Shown piece by piece: positions 21,839 through 32,923 of a DNA stretch of 64,000 nt. The position numbers were made by a program, and so were the translations under genes. How positions within the stretch are numbered: position 1 is the stretch's first letter; every line of letters begins with the position of its first letter. Origin of the DNA: Pomacea canaliculata. Taxonomy: Eukaryota; Mollusca; Gastropoda; Architaenioglossa; Ampullariidae. Under the pieces are notes generated by a model. That model did no database searches. It was not told the DNA's origin and saw only the letters and a program-made list of their open reading frames with translations. The DNA is taken from assembly GCF_003073045.1 (NCBI RefSeq), contig NC_037590.1, positions 24,330,449-24,394,448 on the forward strand, written 5' to 3'.

Positions 21839-24800
21839 GTAGTGCAGGTAAACGCTTGCAACGAGTTCAGCACTCTTGCTTCAGGCGGATGTACTTCTCA
21901 AACAATGGAGCTGTTGATGGCAGTGTAGGCGAGGTGAGAACACGTGACAGTGAATCGTGTTGCGGCGAAGTGTTGTACTCTCACCAACATGCAGCATTTT
22001 ATAACGCATACAGCTTATTTAAAAAGTAAGAAGGAGAAAGAGATAGAGCTCTCAAAAACCAAACCTCATAAATGTTCACTCACAAATTTAAAAAACTAAA
22101 AAAAAAAAAACAAAAAAAAAACCAGGAAACGTCCAAACAACCGTTTCCTTTTAGTGCTTAACTGTGATTAATGCCATAGCACGCTCTCAACTAGAGGTGT
22201 TTAAGACAATCATTGTATTTTTTTCGGTTTTTTTTTGTTTGTTTGTTTTTCGCTGAGGTATTAACTTGCTTTATAAATCATGTTCATACTTTATAAAGTC
22301 CTGAAGTTTCATTTTGTATCAGAGAGATAATGGATTCTATTGTTTATGCATTAGGTAAGTATCCCTACTCCCCCATATCCCCCTCTATCTCTACAGGTTC
22401 AGACTCAGAAACAAATATACACCCCACGTAGATGGTTTTCTAGTCACCTGGAAACTTCTTTGGGACGAGGACATTCATGACCACTAACATACTGATAAGT
22501 ACTCAGTGCACAAAAAAACAACAGAAAAACCAAACACCATAAACAGTGAAATAAGTTTCTCGTGATTTGGTTCCTGTTCTGATGTCTACCATGGGCAGCG
22601 ATGCTGGTGAATCCCTCATAACCCAAAGATCACTCCTGCTTAACTGGGCAAAGCTTGCAAAGATTGAGTGGACTCAGCGAAGTCGGACATTGCGCAGGAC
22701 GATGAGGCAGGTGGTGACGTGGGTTCAGAGGTTAGAGGGGTCAGGAGGTGATGCAGGCCACATTCATAGACATCTATCATGGAGAGACGTGCGCAGCCAC
22801 AAGACAATCATAAGCCGACGACCGCACGTTGACATATTGTGTGAGAGCAGACACACGACGACCTACACCACTGCACCGCCATCACCATAAACGTCTCGCG
22901 CTGTCACGTGCTCGCGGCGCGCGACATTAGGAGCACAATTAGCATACAGCATAGGCGGTAAATCTCCCGCCATCCTACCTCTCCTCTACAATGGATGAGG
23001 TGTGCTTAAAAAAATACAAAGAAATGACGATGTTTAAGCTGGGCATGTCATGCAAAATATTTTGAGCGATAAAACATTAGTAGATTACGAAAACTGACAA
23101 GTTCCGTCTTCAAGGGAAGTAATGAGAAAAGCAAATTTGAAATTTCGAGGTTGTTTCCCTTTTTATCAGGGTGCATTTTTTTCTTTTCATTTCTTTCTGT
23201 CTTACCTTACACCAACCTAGAAACGCCGCCAGCTTTAAGAACCCCATGGCTGCGTGAACTATGTGTGAGGACCGGCGAAATGCCATATCTTCATTTTTTT
23301 CTGGAAGCTTGCAACTGGTGTGCGTATGAAAACAGTCTGCTGACATGCGACATCTTTATTGCTGCATATGATGATGACATGCCAACCGAGTTTTTACCTA
23401 CCACAGCTTCTCTGAAAAAGAGAGACGTGCCATATATATTGCCTCATTATCTTACGATCATAAGCCTTATTCATATTCGACAGACAGCCTGACAGACAGA
23501 TAAATTGCAGTCATATTAACATGATGCACATTTACCCCAGCATACGTCCCACGAATTACAGACACATAACACTGTGACAACCCACGCAGATGAAGGTGAA
23601 GGAAAGTGGAGACTGCTGGTCTTCAGTTGTAGTTGAGATGAGCAATAGAGACCTTTGACCTGCAACTGAAGTCACAGAGGTGGAGAGTAAAGACAGTTGA
23701 TGTCAGACGGTGGTCAGAATGGAGGAAGGGCGGAGAAAATACAGTGTTTAACAAGCTGCACGAGGATGCCGACAACACAACACATCTATCGAATAGTAGA
23801 ACCAGAATGTTGTTTTTTCGTTTTCCATGGATTTTTGACCGGTCATCTTCACGAAAACAAAGCACAAACAAAAAGACACAAAAGACATACATATACAAAA
23901 ATAATTAGACAAGCAACTAGTAATGTCAACATTATAGAGCGGGAAAAACAAACATAAACAAAACTAAGCAGGTAAACATCTATTCACGTCAGCACTATAG
24001 ACTGGGAAACGAGCAAAGAACGTCAACAGTATACAGTGCAGGAAAAAGAAAGAAATACAAATCCCTCAGATCACAGAAAGAAAGAAGCTGTGAAATAAAC
24101 AACAGACATTCAGTTTATCGCCAACAACAGTAACACAGAGAACGTCTGGTCTGAGGACAAACTGATGTGGAAAGATATGGAGGTGACTGTCAAGCTCCAG
24201 TGACGGGCTGAGCACCGACACCTTCACAGAGCAGGTGTGTGGAGGCAATACCTGTAGTTTATTTCAACTATCATGCCCTGGGCACCTCCCTAGACCTGTA
24301 CTCGGTATAGAAAAAGCAAACTTGTAGTGCTTGTGAGAACACTTCAGTTTCATTTGTTATTGGATCAGTTTTATTGGCTTCGTTTAAAAGGAATGCTTTT
24401 TTTTCTTTCCTTTTCCCAATCTTCACATTGAACAATAGAACACACACAGTCTGCACTCAACGGCCCATTGTTTGGTAACGAGGACCGTACAGCCAGATGT
24501 GTAATGTATTGTCTGCCAGGAGACCAGACCTTGATGTGGCTACAACAACGTGTTTAGAACGTAGTCACACCACGTAATACTGAGTTGCTGGCGATGTGTG
24601 GCTGGTAAGACTCCGCTAGGTGTGGAGACTGCCCAAAGTGTAAAGCCTGCCCCTAAAATACACCAGGAGGTAAGTGAAGATAGCAGCCCTGCTTGAAGAG
24701 CTGTCTTCCTTGGACGTCTTCCAAATAATTGTACAGATTAGGAAACAAGCACAGAGAGGATGAACACAGGTAAGCGGCAACAGACCGGGAGGGGAGGAGG

Positions 24801-26807
24801 CGGTGACTTGCACCGGCACCCTCGCACTCTCGTTAGTAGGCTACTGGGTCACCGCGTGCACAGGCGCAGTCCTGCAACACTGTGCTTCTAGTCTGCAGCC
24901 CGAGTGCAGGATAGACAATTATTTGTTTGTTTTGCTGTATTGCTGGTGTTTCGACGTCTAAACAACATCAACATGTCGGCCCATTGTTTAGGGCACAAGT
25001 AGCAAAAAGTTAACGCTTTCAAATTGTTTCTTCTTGTAGATGTGGGTTTTGCTCCGTCGCTGTCGCTCATTCTCGTCTGCTCTCTCTTTCTCTCCCTCTC
25101 TCACATTCATCCACCCAACCATTCCCCTCCCTCCCGCACACACACACATTCGTTTTGGCTGGTTTTTCCTTTTCTCATTTCCATTTTCCCCCCTCGACAT
25201 ATGGCCCTGCCGTCCCGTCGTCTTTACTTGCTCACGGAACAATCTCTAATGTGTACCTCCTTTATACTTTCATGACCTCCATTCTTCCGCAATATCTTCC
25301 CTAGCAGCTGATTTCAGATTCATAGCATCAATTTTAGAAAATACTTTTAGACTAATGGGAGAGGAGAAGCAACTTTTTTTTTTACCTCCGATGACTCACT
25401 GACACACATTGCACTGGCTTTAATTACATTCCTTTTATTGCCTTCAGGCTTTTCTGACGGTCATTGGCCTCCGCATTCATGACTCCACTTCGTGCCACGC
25501 TGAGGACCAGTCTTTGTCTACACATAGTGACAATACAGTCATTGTTTACACTTATGTGACCGCACCTTCTTTGCTAACAGTGAGCTTGTTCAGCTTGCTG
25601 TACAGAGTTGTACTTTTGTCTCATATTTATGACCTGCCTGCACTTTATACTCGATTCTCAAGATGTATCTTGGCGTGATTATCATTGAAATCCGATCAAC
25701 ATGAACTGTTCAGATGCTGGCCAGACTCATCACTGACCAAGATCAGGCCTGTCTTTAGATGACCATCCAGACGATGACACTCCACAAGAGCAGCACCAAG
25801 AACAGGTTTGTCAATAAGTATAGCCAGTGACTACACCGGGTAGTCGAATAATATGAGTTGCAGCAGCTGCTCACTGCTGGCGCCATCAGACGGCATAACT
25901 GTAGTGACTGTGAGTGGCTCTGGACAGGGGAAGACTACTGCAGTGCAAAGGAAGTGTGGAGCTGTCGATGTCCACAAGCAGCAGCACAAACACACAGCAC
26001 CGAAGCCCAACTAAAAATAAAAGTCCGCCTCACACAAACTTTGGGTTCAATTATATATGAAACTTCTTATTTGAAAAGAATGGAATGAGAAGATGGCAGG
26101 ATTTACATTTAAAACGTGGAGAAACAACAGTAAATATTAACATCATCAATACATATGACACTCACATCCACAAAACATGTCGCACTAACATCAACACATA
26201 TAATTCTAACATCAGCAACACATGTAACTCTAACCACAAACACATACAAACTAACATCCACAAAATATTAAATCCTACATCATCCAACATCCACAGTCCA
26301 TCAAACACCTGAGACATCAGTCACGTGTACAGCACACTGGGCTCAAAACAGAACAAAACTTTAGAAATTCTCACTCTGTTCCTCCCTGCTTTTTATTTTT
26401 TTTTTTCAATGGAGATAACAGTAGGATATCAATGGCATTAAAAAAGAATTCGGGCGACAGATCCTCTTCTGAACTTTCCCCCGCTTTTCTCCTTGTTTCC
26501 TGACTAGCAATGTTTACAAAGAACAACAGAAAGAAAAATATGTTGAGCTAACAAGTCTCAGAAGGAGACATTCGCCAAGAAAGCAGAGTCTACAACGGAA
26601 ATGGGAAAATGTTTCTCCGTACAACACCACGCAGGAACAGCAACACGCTGGGATACGATCACTGGCAGAAACATCTCAGGACAGTCCACAAGGAGGATTC
26701 AAGTTTGACAGGGTCAAGGTTGTAAACATTGTCCACCAAAAGCTCGAATGGCTTTCGCGGCTCCAGGGTATCAGCCACCGGTCTCTCAGCGTCCACAACT
26801 GTCAGTT
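21839..26807. other. Intergenic, no gene recognised
   Basis: This stretch holds A- and T-runs (22090-22125, 22220-22250), pyrimidine-rich tracts (25080-25150) and scattered short frames without family resemblance or convincing splice context. The promoter of the sulfotransferase should lie just right of 21840. Confidence 0.5.
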
Positions 26808-26962
26808 TTAGTTATCCATTTGTCTGGCCACATGGTTGGCAGGTTGTTTCCACTTGCTGAGGTCAATCTCACCGGTCGAGTTCTGCTCACTCAGTTTGTT
26901 GTTGGTTCGCTGGCCAGGAGTCTGTTCCATCAACAGGTCCGCATACTGTGTGAAGGAAACGG
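26808..26962 (-). CDS. Probable C-terminal exon (two-helix protein A or a separate gene)
   Basis: After acceptor CCATCTCAG come two bases and 50 codons, starting VSFTQYADLLMEQTPGQR and ending QPANHVARQMDN with stop TAA at 26808-26810. The composition looks coding. Splicing from the donor near 28133 (phase 1) would fit. Confidence 0.4.
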
Positions 26963-29900
26963 CTGAGATGGGGTAGGGTGAGGGGAATGGATGGCAGTGG
27001 TGTTCCCCACAAGCCAGGACCTAAAGGACTTATCGGGGCTCATGCTGTCCAATGTGTCACTCTGTTTGCGATCTTTGTTTTTATATCACCGCCATGTTTC
27101 ACAATGTGTGTCTAGTTAAGAAAGCCCTTCAAGGAGACATTCAGCTCGAGGTAATATTCACACCAGTAAGTCTAAATCAACACTTTCACATCGACCACTT
27201 CGACAATCTTCAAACTAATTGATATCTGTTACACCATCTCAACACATTTAAGTCCCTCTACCAAGCATCTGATATACATCACATCATCTCAACATTCACA
27301 TGTACCACCGAACAGCTGATATACATCACATCAACATTTACATTCGCCATCTGCCCCTTCTTTCCTTCTTCTGCGATGAATGCGCGAACTAATTTATACT
27401 TCACCACACAATACAACCCTCTCTCTCTCTCATACTCTCTCTCTCACACATACATGGATGTTACATTCATTAGCCCTGGAGAGGTCAGTGGCAAAGAGCC
27501 TTTAGGATAAAGTAGCATCAAGCGATATCTGCGGTCTGTACAGTGAGTCGTTACGATACTGTTTCCTTCATTCGCCATCTTTCCCATGGGTAACGACTCA
27601 ACTCTCACTTTATCCAAACAGCCCCAAGACTGTTGCTTTCTGTACTTGGAATCACGCGTTGCAATGCTTCGACTTCAACTGCCAAAGTGTCGGGATGTTG
27701 GGTACGACAATCACAACACTCAGCTCATTCTCTAAAATTCTAAACGAGTTTGAGAAGACTTTACACACACCAGGGGCAGTTGTCATTAGTCTACAACTCA
27801 CTGGAACTCACTGGAACTCACGAGCGGTCACTATTTTTGGATGTTTGTCTATGAAGCTGATTTTGGCTTGTCCTTCTGGAACCTCGAGACTCTTGTGTTT
27901 CTGTACTTCGAATGCTCGCCTTGTTGCTTGATTGCTCTGAACTTCGAACACTCGCTCGTTTGCGCGCTTGCTCTGAACTGTGAGCATTCGCTCTATTGCT
28001 TGTTTGCTCTGTACTACGAATACTCGCTCTTTTGTTTGCCTGCTCAGAACTCCGCACACCTGCTCCACTCTGTTGCTTACTCGCCCCGATGTTCATTTGT
28101 CCAGAACCTGTCGCCACTGACCCCTTGACCTTGTCACCTGAGGTTGAGGACTTGGACAGATCATTGGTCTGTCTATGATGGATGCTGTTTGCTTGTCCAG
28201 AAACACGTACACTTGTCTCGCTGATCACCTGTTCAAATTTCCGTGCACCCATCTCATTGTTTTTCTCGCCAATATTCTGTGCACCGAATGCTCCCTGGAT
28301 TATCTTGCCTGGACTCCCTAGGGACTGCGAGTTGTCCTTGTGTTCCTGCTTGGCGGCCGTGCCGGAACTTTGGACCACTTTGCCCGGACTCCACACCACG
28401 GAGATGTCATTAGAAGCTCCCGAAGTGTCGACACGTGCTGGTCCAGCCTCGCGCCTGCCGGAGGTGAAGGGAAGGAGAGCCCGGGGATGCTGGGAGGCAG
28501 GGGGTGAACCAGTGACGGATTCTGGGAGGTGGGACTGACTACTGACTTCTGCTGGTCCGTCCAGTACCTGAAGCACACGAGAAACAAATTTAATTTCCTA
28601 CATATTTATGGTCAGAACCCACAGTCTCGCACACTTCCTCTATTACGTGTAATACTGCAGTTGTGTGAAGATGAGTTGTTAAGGATCTACAAATAACAGC
28701 ATCAAGATTACTCATAATTACTGATAATTTTACTGCAAGCGATCTCTGCTTTATATGATTACACTTCTACCGGAACACTAGCTATAAATGGCCAGATGCA
28801 TGTATAGAACACTAATAATGAGGAGACACAAGTAGAACACTATTAATAAGCAGAAAATGTAGAAAACTGTTAATGACCAGAGACAATAATGCAGAAGCAG
28901 CTAATTACTAGCAATGTCTTGTTATAATCCAACAACCTGTGCTCAAAGGAAGAGGGCGCAAAAGGCAGAGACGACGACGACAGCGACCATGATGATGATG
29001 AATATCTTACTTTATTATAAGTGGTTCTGTAAGTTCCTATGTCTAAAATAAATGCGACTACTAGAAGACAATCCGAAGCAACCTGCAGATGTAATCTACT
29101 GCGGGGAATGGCAGGCCTCCAGAAATATCAGACACAGGAGCGCGAGCGTGATGACGTGTTGCACGTGTTTCTCGGGGGCAGGGGGAGGGTGAGCGAGGGG
29201 GGTGGAGCGTATGATAGACGAGATGTTCTCGCACACACAGCCACACTGCTTCCACAGCCTGTATAGCACTGACAAGCGTTACGGTGATACACGTTTGTGG
29301 TCCTCCGCTCCGGCAGCCATCAGCTTGATGACGTCATCACTACTGACCGGAACGGCAGGCAGCGGCTTTATGTTTCCCCTCAACTCTGTCATAACTTCTG
29401 CCTCCTGCTTGTACCTCAGCACATGCAATTGCCCCAGCGCCTTGCTAGGTGACACCACCATGTCCACATGTCCAGCTCCAACTCTAGTGTGACGTGTACC
29501 TGACCACCTGTCAATGCCGCTCTTCACTGGGCAAAGTACCTCTAACCTCCAAAGTGCCCCAAATACCCACAGTCCGTCATGTATTATTAAGGTCCCAATG
29601 CCCTAAATGTTGGACTCCCTCATACCACTGGGTTCCTGTGACCTTCGCAAACAAGTCTGAAAAATCTGGTCAAACGTCCGCGACACGAGCCCTTCCACAA
29701 CAGAAGACATTTCCTCCTCTCTGTCACTAAAAATATACATCAATTAATAATAGATAATCTGTTCCTTAACAAAAAGTCCTTTAATTTTCCTTCAATATCC
29801 CATAAGTTGTCATCTATTCGAGTTGATTAATCATTCTTACTTCATTATTCTCTCCCCTCGGTCTTTGTCTGTAGTTAGCTGCCCCTTGTTGCTCTCATGG

Positions 29901-32900
29901 AGGACATTATCCTCCCTCATGTTGCTATGATCGTTTTGATCATCACTGGTAAAGTTATAATCGAAATAATTTTTTTAACTTGTTTCCTGGAAAAGGGAAT
30001 CACGCGAGAGGTAAAATACTTAGTGTCCACTCTGGGGTTTGTCTGTTAATTGCTTCCGAAATCCAAATCATCTTTGCAGTTCTCAAAAATCCTTTTGACA
30101 TCTTTGACACTTTCTCTGACTATTCCCATCTTCCTTCTCTACTTCGCTGTCAATCTTTTGCTTTGTTTTCTGAAACCACTTCGCTTTCTTCCACCCTTTC
30201 CCCATCTGCCTCTCCCTTCCCCGTGAACAAGATGGTCTCGCTTAGCAAAGCAAGCAAACAGCAGCAGCAGCAGCAGCAGCAGCAGCCGGGTTTCCTCCCC
30301 ACAAAAAGGCGGGACAGAGGGCGCGTCGAGCGGCTTTGCAGAAGGGGTGCCCTAGCCCTAAATTGCGCCCAAAGCGGGTGGATTTCCCTCCGCACTCAGG
30401 ATCCCACCTCTTCGGAAAAGGGATGGCAGCCGTGGCCCTTGCAATACCCTGCTTTTTATTTTCTTTGTTCCTACGTCACTCGTCAGAAACTTACATCTCT
30501 CGGTAGAAAATAATTTCAAGAAATAGAAGTTTGCAGTCATGTAGACAAACAGCATAAGAAATCAGCATCAAGAAAATGAGTTACTTAGTCAGGTAGAGAT
30601 CTTGATCCCCAGGTTTAAGTCGTTCACACCTTGCCCTAAGTTTCTCTGAGCGAAGCTAAAGTTGTGCAACAGCTTTGTCTCTGCACTCCGCGTGATGGCG
30701 CCACCTAGCTTTGTGCAAGACTGCAGGACGATAAAGCAAACATTCCGCATTAACGAGGAGTTTTACTGGCTGATGTTTCTCATATCAATTTTTTTCTCTC
30801 TCTCCCCATGCCCGTTCACTTCATCTCCCTCTCACTTTACTTTACCTCTCTCTCACTCTCTGTTCAACGATTACAAGTGCTTCATGGTTGGTCAAAAGTA
30901 GCAGGCTCATCCGTTTGTGTGCACGCATGCACAGAGTCTGTTTTCCCCAGAGTATATTGAATTTTAATTGTAAACACACATTCTTGAACATAAGCATCTA
31001 GTGTTTGTTTAGAATTGGCCGGATCTTGAGGAGACCTAAACGCGAAATCGGATATACCTGTTACCTCACGTCAGGGACGGGACATGCTGGATCACGTGAC
31101 CAGAGTCAGCAGTCCTGTAGAAATGTAAATTCTTGTGTCTGAGAGTGTGGCACAGCACTGACTGGCATTGTGCATGTGTGTCTGTCACACTGACACTGTG
31201 GGGTCACCTCACCTCAAATCGCTGTGTTTACAAGCGCTTCTCTGAGAGAAAGTCAATCAGCAGTCATCAATGGCATCAAAAATCAACAGTGAGTGGTGTG
31301 ATTTCACTCATGAGAGCGAACGTTAGAAGACATGTCTGCCAAACTAATTTTTCTTGCTTTTGTGACGGGGATGCCACCAAAGTAAGGTCCTGAAAAAAGG
31401 GGGAAAGCAATCCGGAAGCAGCTTTCAAGTACAAAGCCATTAGTTGTGTCATTAGGAAGGGATGAAATCAGTTAAAGAGAACTGGGTCAAGAGCCAATGT
31501 CAGACCACAAAGAAGAGAACAGCACGATGTGAGAGCGGAAGGACTACCAGTTACTGAAGATCCTCACCACCAGAGGGACGCACAAGACTTTAGTCATGGA
31601 AGACAGCTATGGCGACCACCTCACAGAAAACACTGCTGTAATAAATTGACAGACAATATCACGATGGCCTGTACAACCACCAGCTGAGGACAGACGCCCT
31701 CATCCTTCAAAGTAACCAAACCTCGGCTCTGTAGCCTGCACACCTGTCACTACCGGAAGAGGTCGAGGGAGCTAAACGCCGTCTGAAGGGAGGCAAGTCG
31801 CCTGGCGTCCACAACGTCCCCGGTGAGGTGCTCAAGCAGGGTGAGGAAGAAACAACAAAGGCCCTCGCTGTAAGGAATGGCTAAAAGGATAGATGTAATA
31901 TAATCACTAACCAGATCCTTCCCCAAAACTCCTACAGCAGGCAGTGCCAAGACTATCAAGTCATAAGCCAAATTGCTACCCAAGCAGAGTGATGCTGAAA
32001 ATAATCCAGAAATATATCTACACCACCACCGAGGAACTGCTAGCAGAAGATTATTCTGGCTTTAGATAAGGAAGGGCACAGCCGAAAACACTTTCAACTG
32101 TCATAGAGCGAAAATCAACAACACCAACGAGATGTCTTCCACAACTTCATCAACTTTCATAGAGAAGGCTCTTGTTCTTTGAACTCCCAGGGTCTCTGGC
32201 ACAGTAAGAGCCTTTGTTGTTTCTTCCCCACCCTAGAGCAGCTCACCTGGGACGCTAATAGTCTTACCTGTAACAAAAGCCGACTGTGATCTCTGTCGGT
32301 TTCTAGTCCTTACCTGCGGTAAAAGCCGGCTATGATATTTGTCGTGTAATAGTGTTACCTGTTGTGTCCCGTGTTTAGCCAGCTTCAGTCAATAGTCTTA
32401 CCTGTAGGCGTCGGTTAATAGTCTTACCCGTGGGCGAAGCTGATTGTGATGCGTGTGGGCTCATACAGCTGCAGCATGCGATATTTCTTGGCCTCGTCTC
32501 GAGTATCTCTGGTAGCAAACTCCGCGTACTTCGCAAACTCGGGGTCAGGAAGACCGGGAGGTTGGGTCCCTGAAGCCGACTCCTCTCTCTGGGCGCCGGC
32601 GACTTGGAAGAGGCCTTCGCCTCCTCGTCCTTGTCGCTAAGGCAGCTGAGGGACTGGTGGTGGTGTCGATGGTGACGATAGAAGACGCAGGAGGCGATGA
32701 GGTTCACGGCCCCTGCCCCCGCCAGGAACACTCCGCAGAACGTCATGGCGGCATGGGCAGAAAAGACTCCTTTGACGGCGTAGACGATGATGATGGCGCC
32801 CAGGTAGATGAAGAAGAGCCCTGCCAGTGCAAAGTACGACCACAGCTCGCGCTTGACGTGCTGACGGGCAAAAGACATGCACGTCACCTGCTGCTGCTGT

Positions 32901-32923
32901 CTGACGTACTCCTCCGTCGCCAT
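26808..32923 (-). CDS. Candidate gene: two-helix membrane protein with disordered tail
   Basis: Model on the minus strand: exon 1 32428-32923, exon 2 29348-29483, exon 3 from 28567 downward, and a likely last exon 26808-26962. The ATG at 32921-32923 starts MATEEYVRQQQQVTCMSFAR. Helix 1 is around FALAGLFFIYLGAIIIVY and helix 2 around MTFCGVFLAGAGAVNLIA. A His-rich stretch and a charged tail follow. The joins agree in phase: exon 1 leaves GG, exon 2 adds A, and exon 2 ends in phase 0 (NIKPLPAVP) into exon 3. The coding frame of exon 1 changes at a CT/AG run near 32584. Exon 3 either ends at the stop 27818-27820 or splices at CAG|GTGACA (near 28133) to the last exon. No known family was recognised and the function is unknown. 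Confidence is moderate that a gene exists, lower for its 3' end. Confidence 0.55.
27818..28567 (-). CDS. Two-helix protein A, exon 3 (Ser/Gln/Lys-rich, 12-aa repeats)
   Basis: Open for about 249 codons after acceptor GTGCTTCAG. It is low-complexity and disordered, with SPGKVVQ and SPGKIIQ about 30 residues apart and a run of 12-residue repeats near the end. The 3' limit is uncertain: the stop at 27818-27820, or an internal donor near 28133 leading to 26808-26962. Confidence 0.5.
   Translation of the reverse strand, partial: VLDGPAEVSSQSHLPESVTGSPPASQHPRALLPFTSGRREAGPARVDTSGASNDISVVWSPGKVVQSSGTAAKQEHKDNSQSLGSPGKIIQGAFGAQNIGEKNNEMGARKFEQVISETSVRVSGQANSIHHRQTNDLSKSSTSGDKVKGSVATGSGQMNIGASKQQSGAGVRSSEQANKRASIRSTEQTSNRANAHSSEQARKRASVRSSEQSSNKASIRSTETQESRGSRRTSQNQLHRQTSKNSDRS
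27905..28085. repeat. 36-bp coding minisatellite
   Basis: Five degenerate 36-base units read on the minus strand as 12-residue repeats of the form S-S/T-E-Q-x-x-x-x-A-x-x-R/H. The unit is a multiple of three, so copy-number change would keep the frame. Confidence 0.75.
29348..29483 (-). CDS. Two-helix protein A, exon 2
   Basis: One base plus 45 codons, from VGAGHVDMVVSPSKALGQLH through LRYKQEAEVMTELRGN to KPLPAVP. Acceptor CACACTAG, donor CCG|GTCAGT. The phases fit both neighbours. Confidence 0.5.
30259..30286. repeat. CAG trinucleotide repeat
   Basis: About nine CAG units within the long first intron of the gene at 26808-32923. Confidence 0.85.
31545..32190 (+). mobile_element. Decayed LINE reverse-transcriptase fragment
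   Basis: Translated pieces on the plus strand match the non-LTR reverse-transcriptase region. First comes TTRGTHKTLVMEDSYGDHLTE (KTS..EDKDGxLLTE type), then RRLKGGKSPGVHNVPGEVLK (LKxGKSPGxDxIPxExLK type), then the NQILPQNSYSRQCQDYQVIS region (IPLPKKGxxxxCxNYRxIS type). Many stops and frame changes interrupt it. It lies in the intron of the minus-strand gene and has no intact ends. Confidence 0.68.
32428..32923 (-). CDS. Two-helix protein A, exon 1
   Basis: It encodes both predicted helices. Downstream the convincing reading is FAKYAEFATRDTRDEAKKYR and LYEPTRITISFAHG, which lies in a different frame from the helices. The two frames meet at an AG repeat (plus 32584-32590). One AG unit fewer would make them continuous. 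The donor is GG|GTAAGA. The shift may be an assembly slip or a real disruption. Confidence 0.6.
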
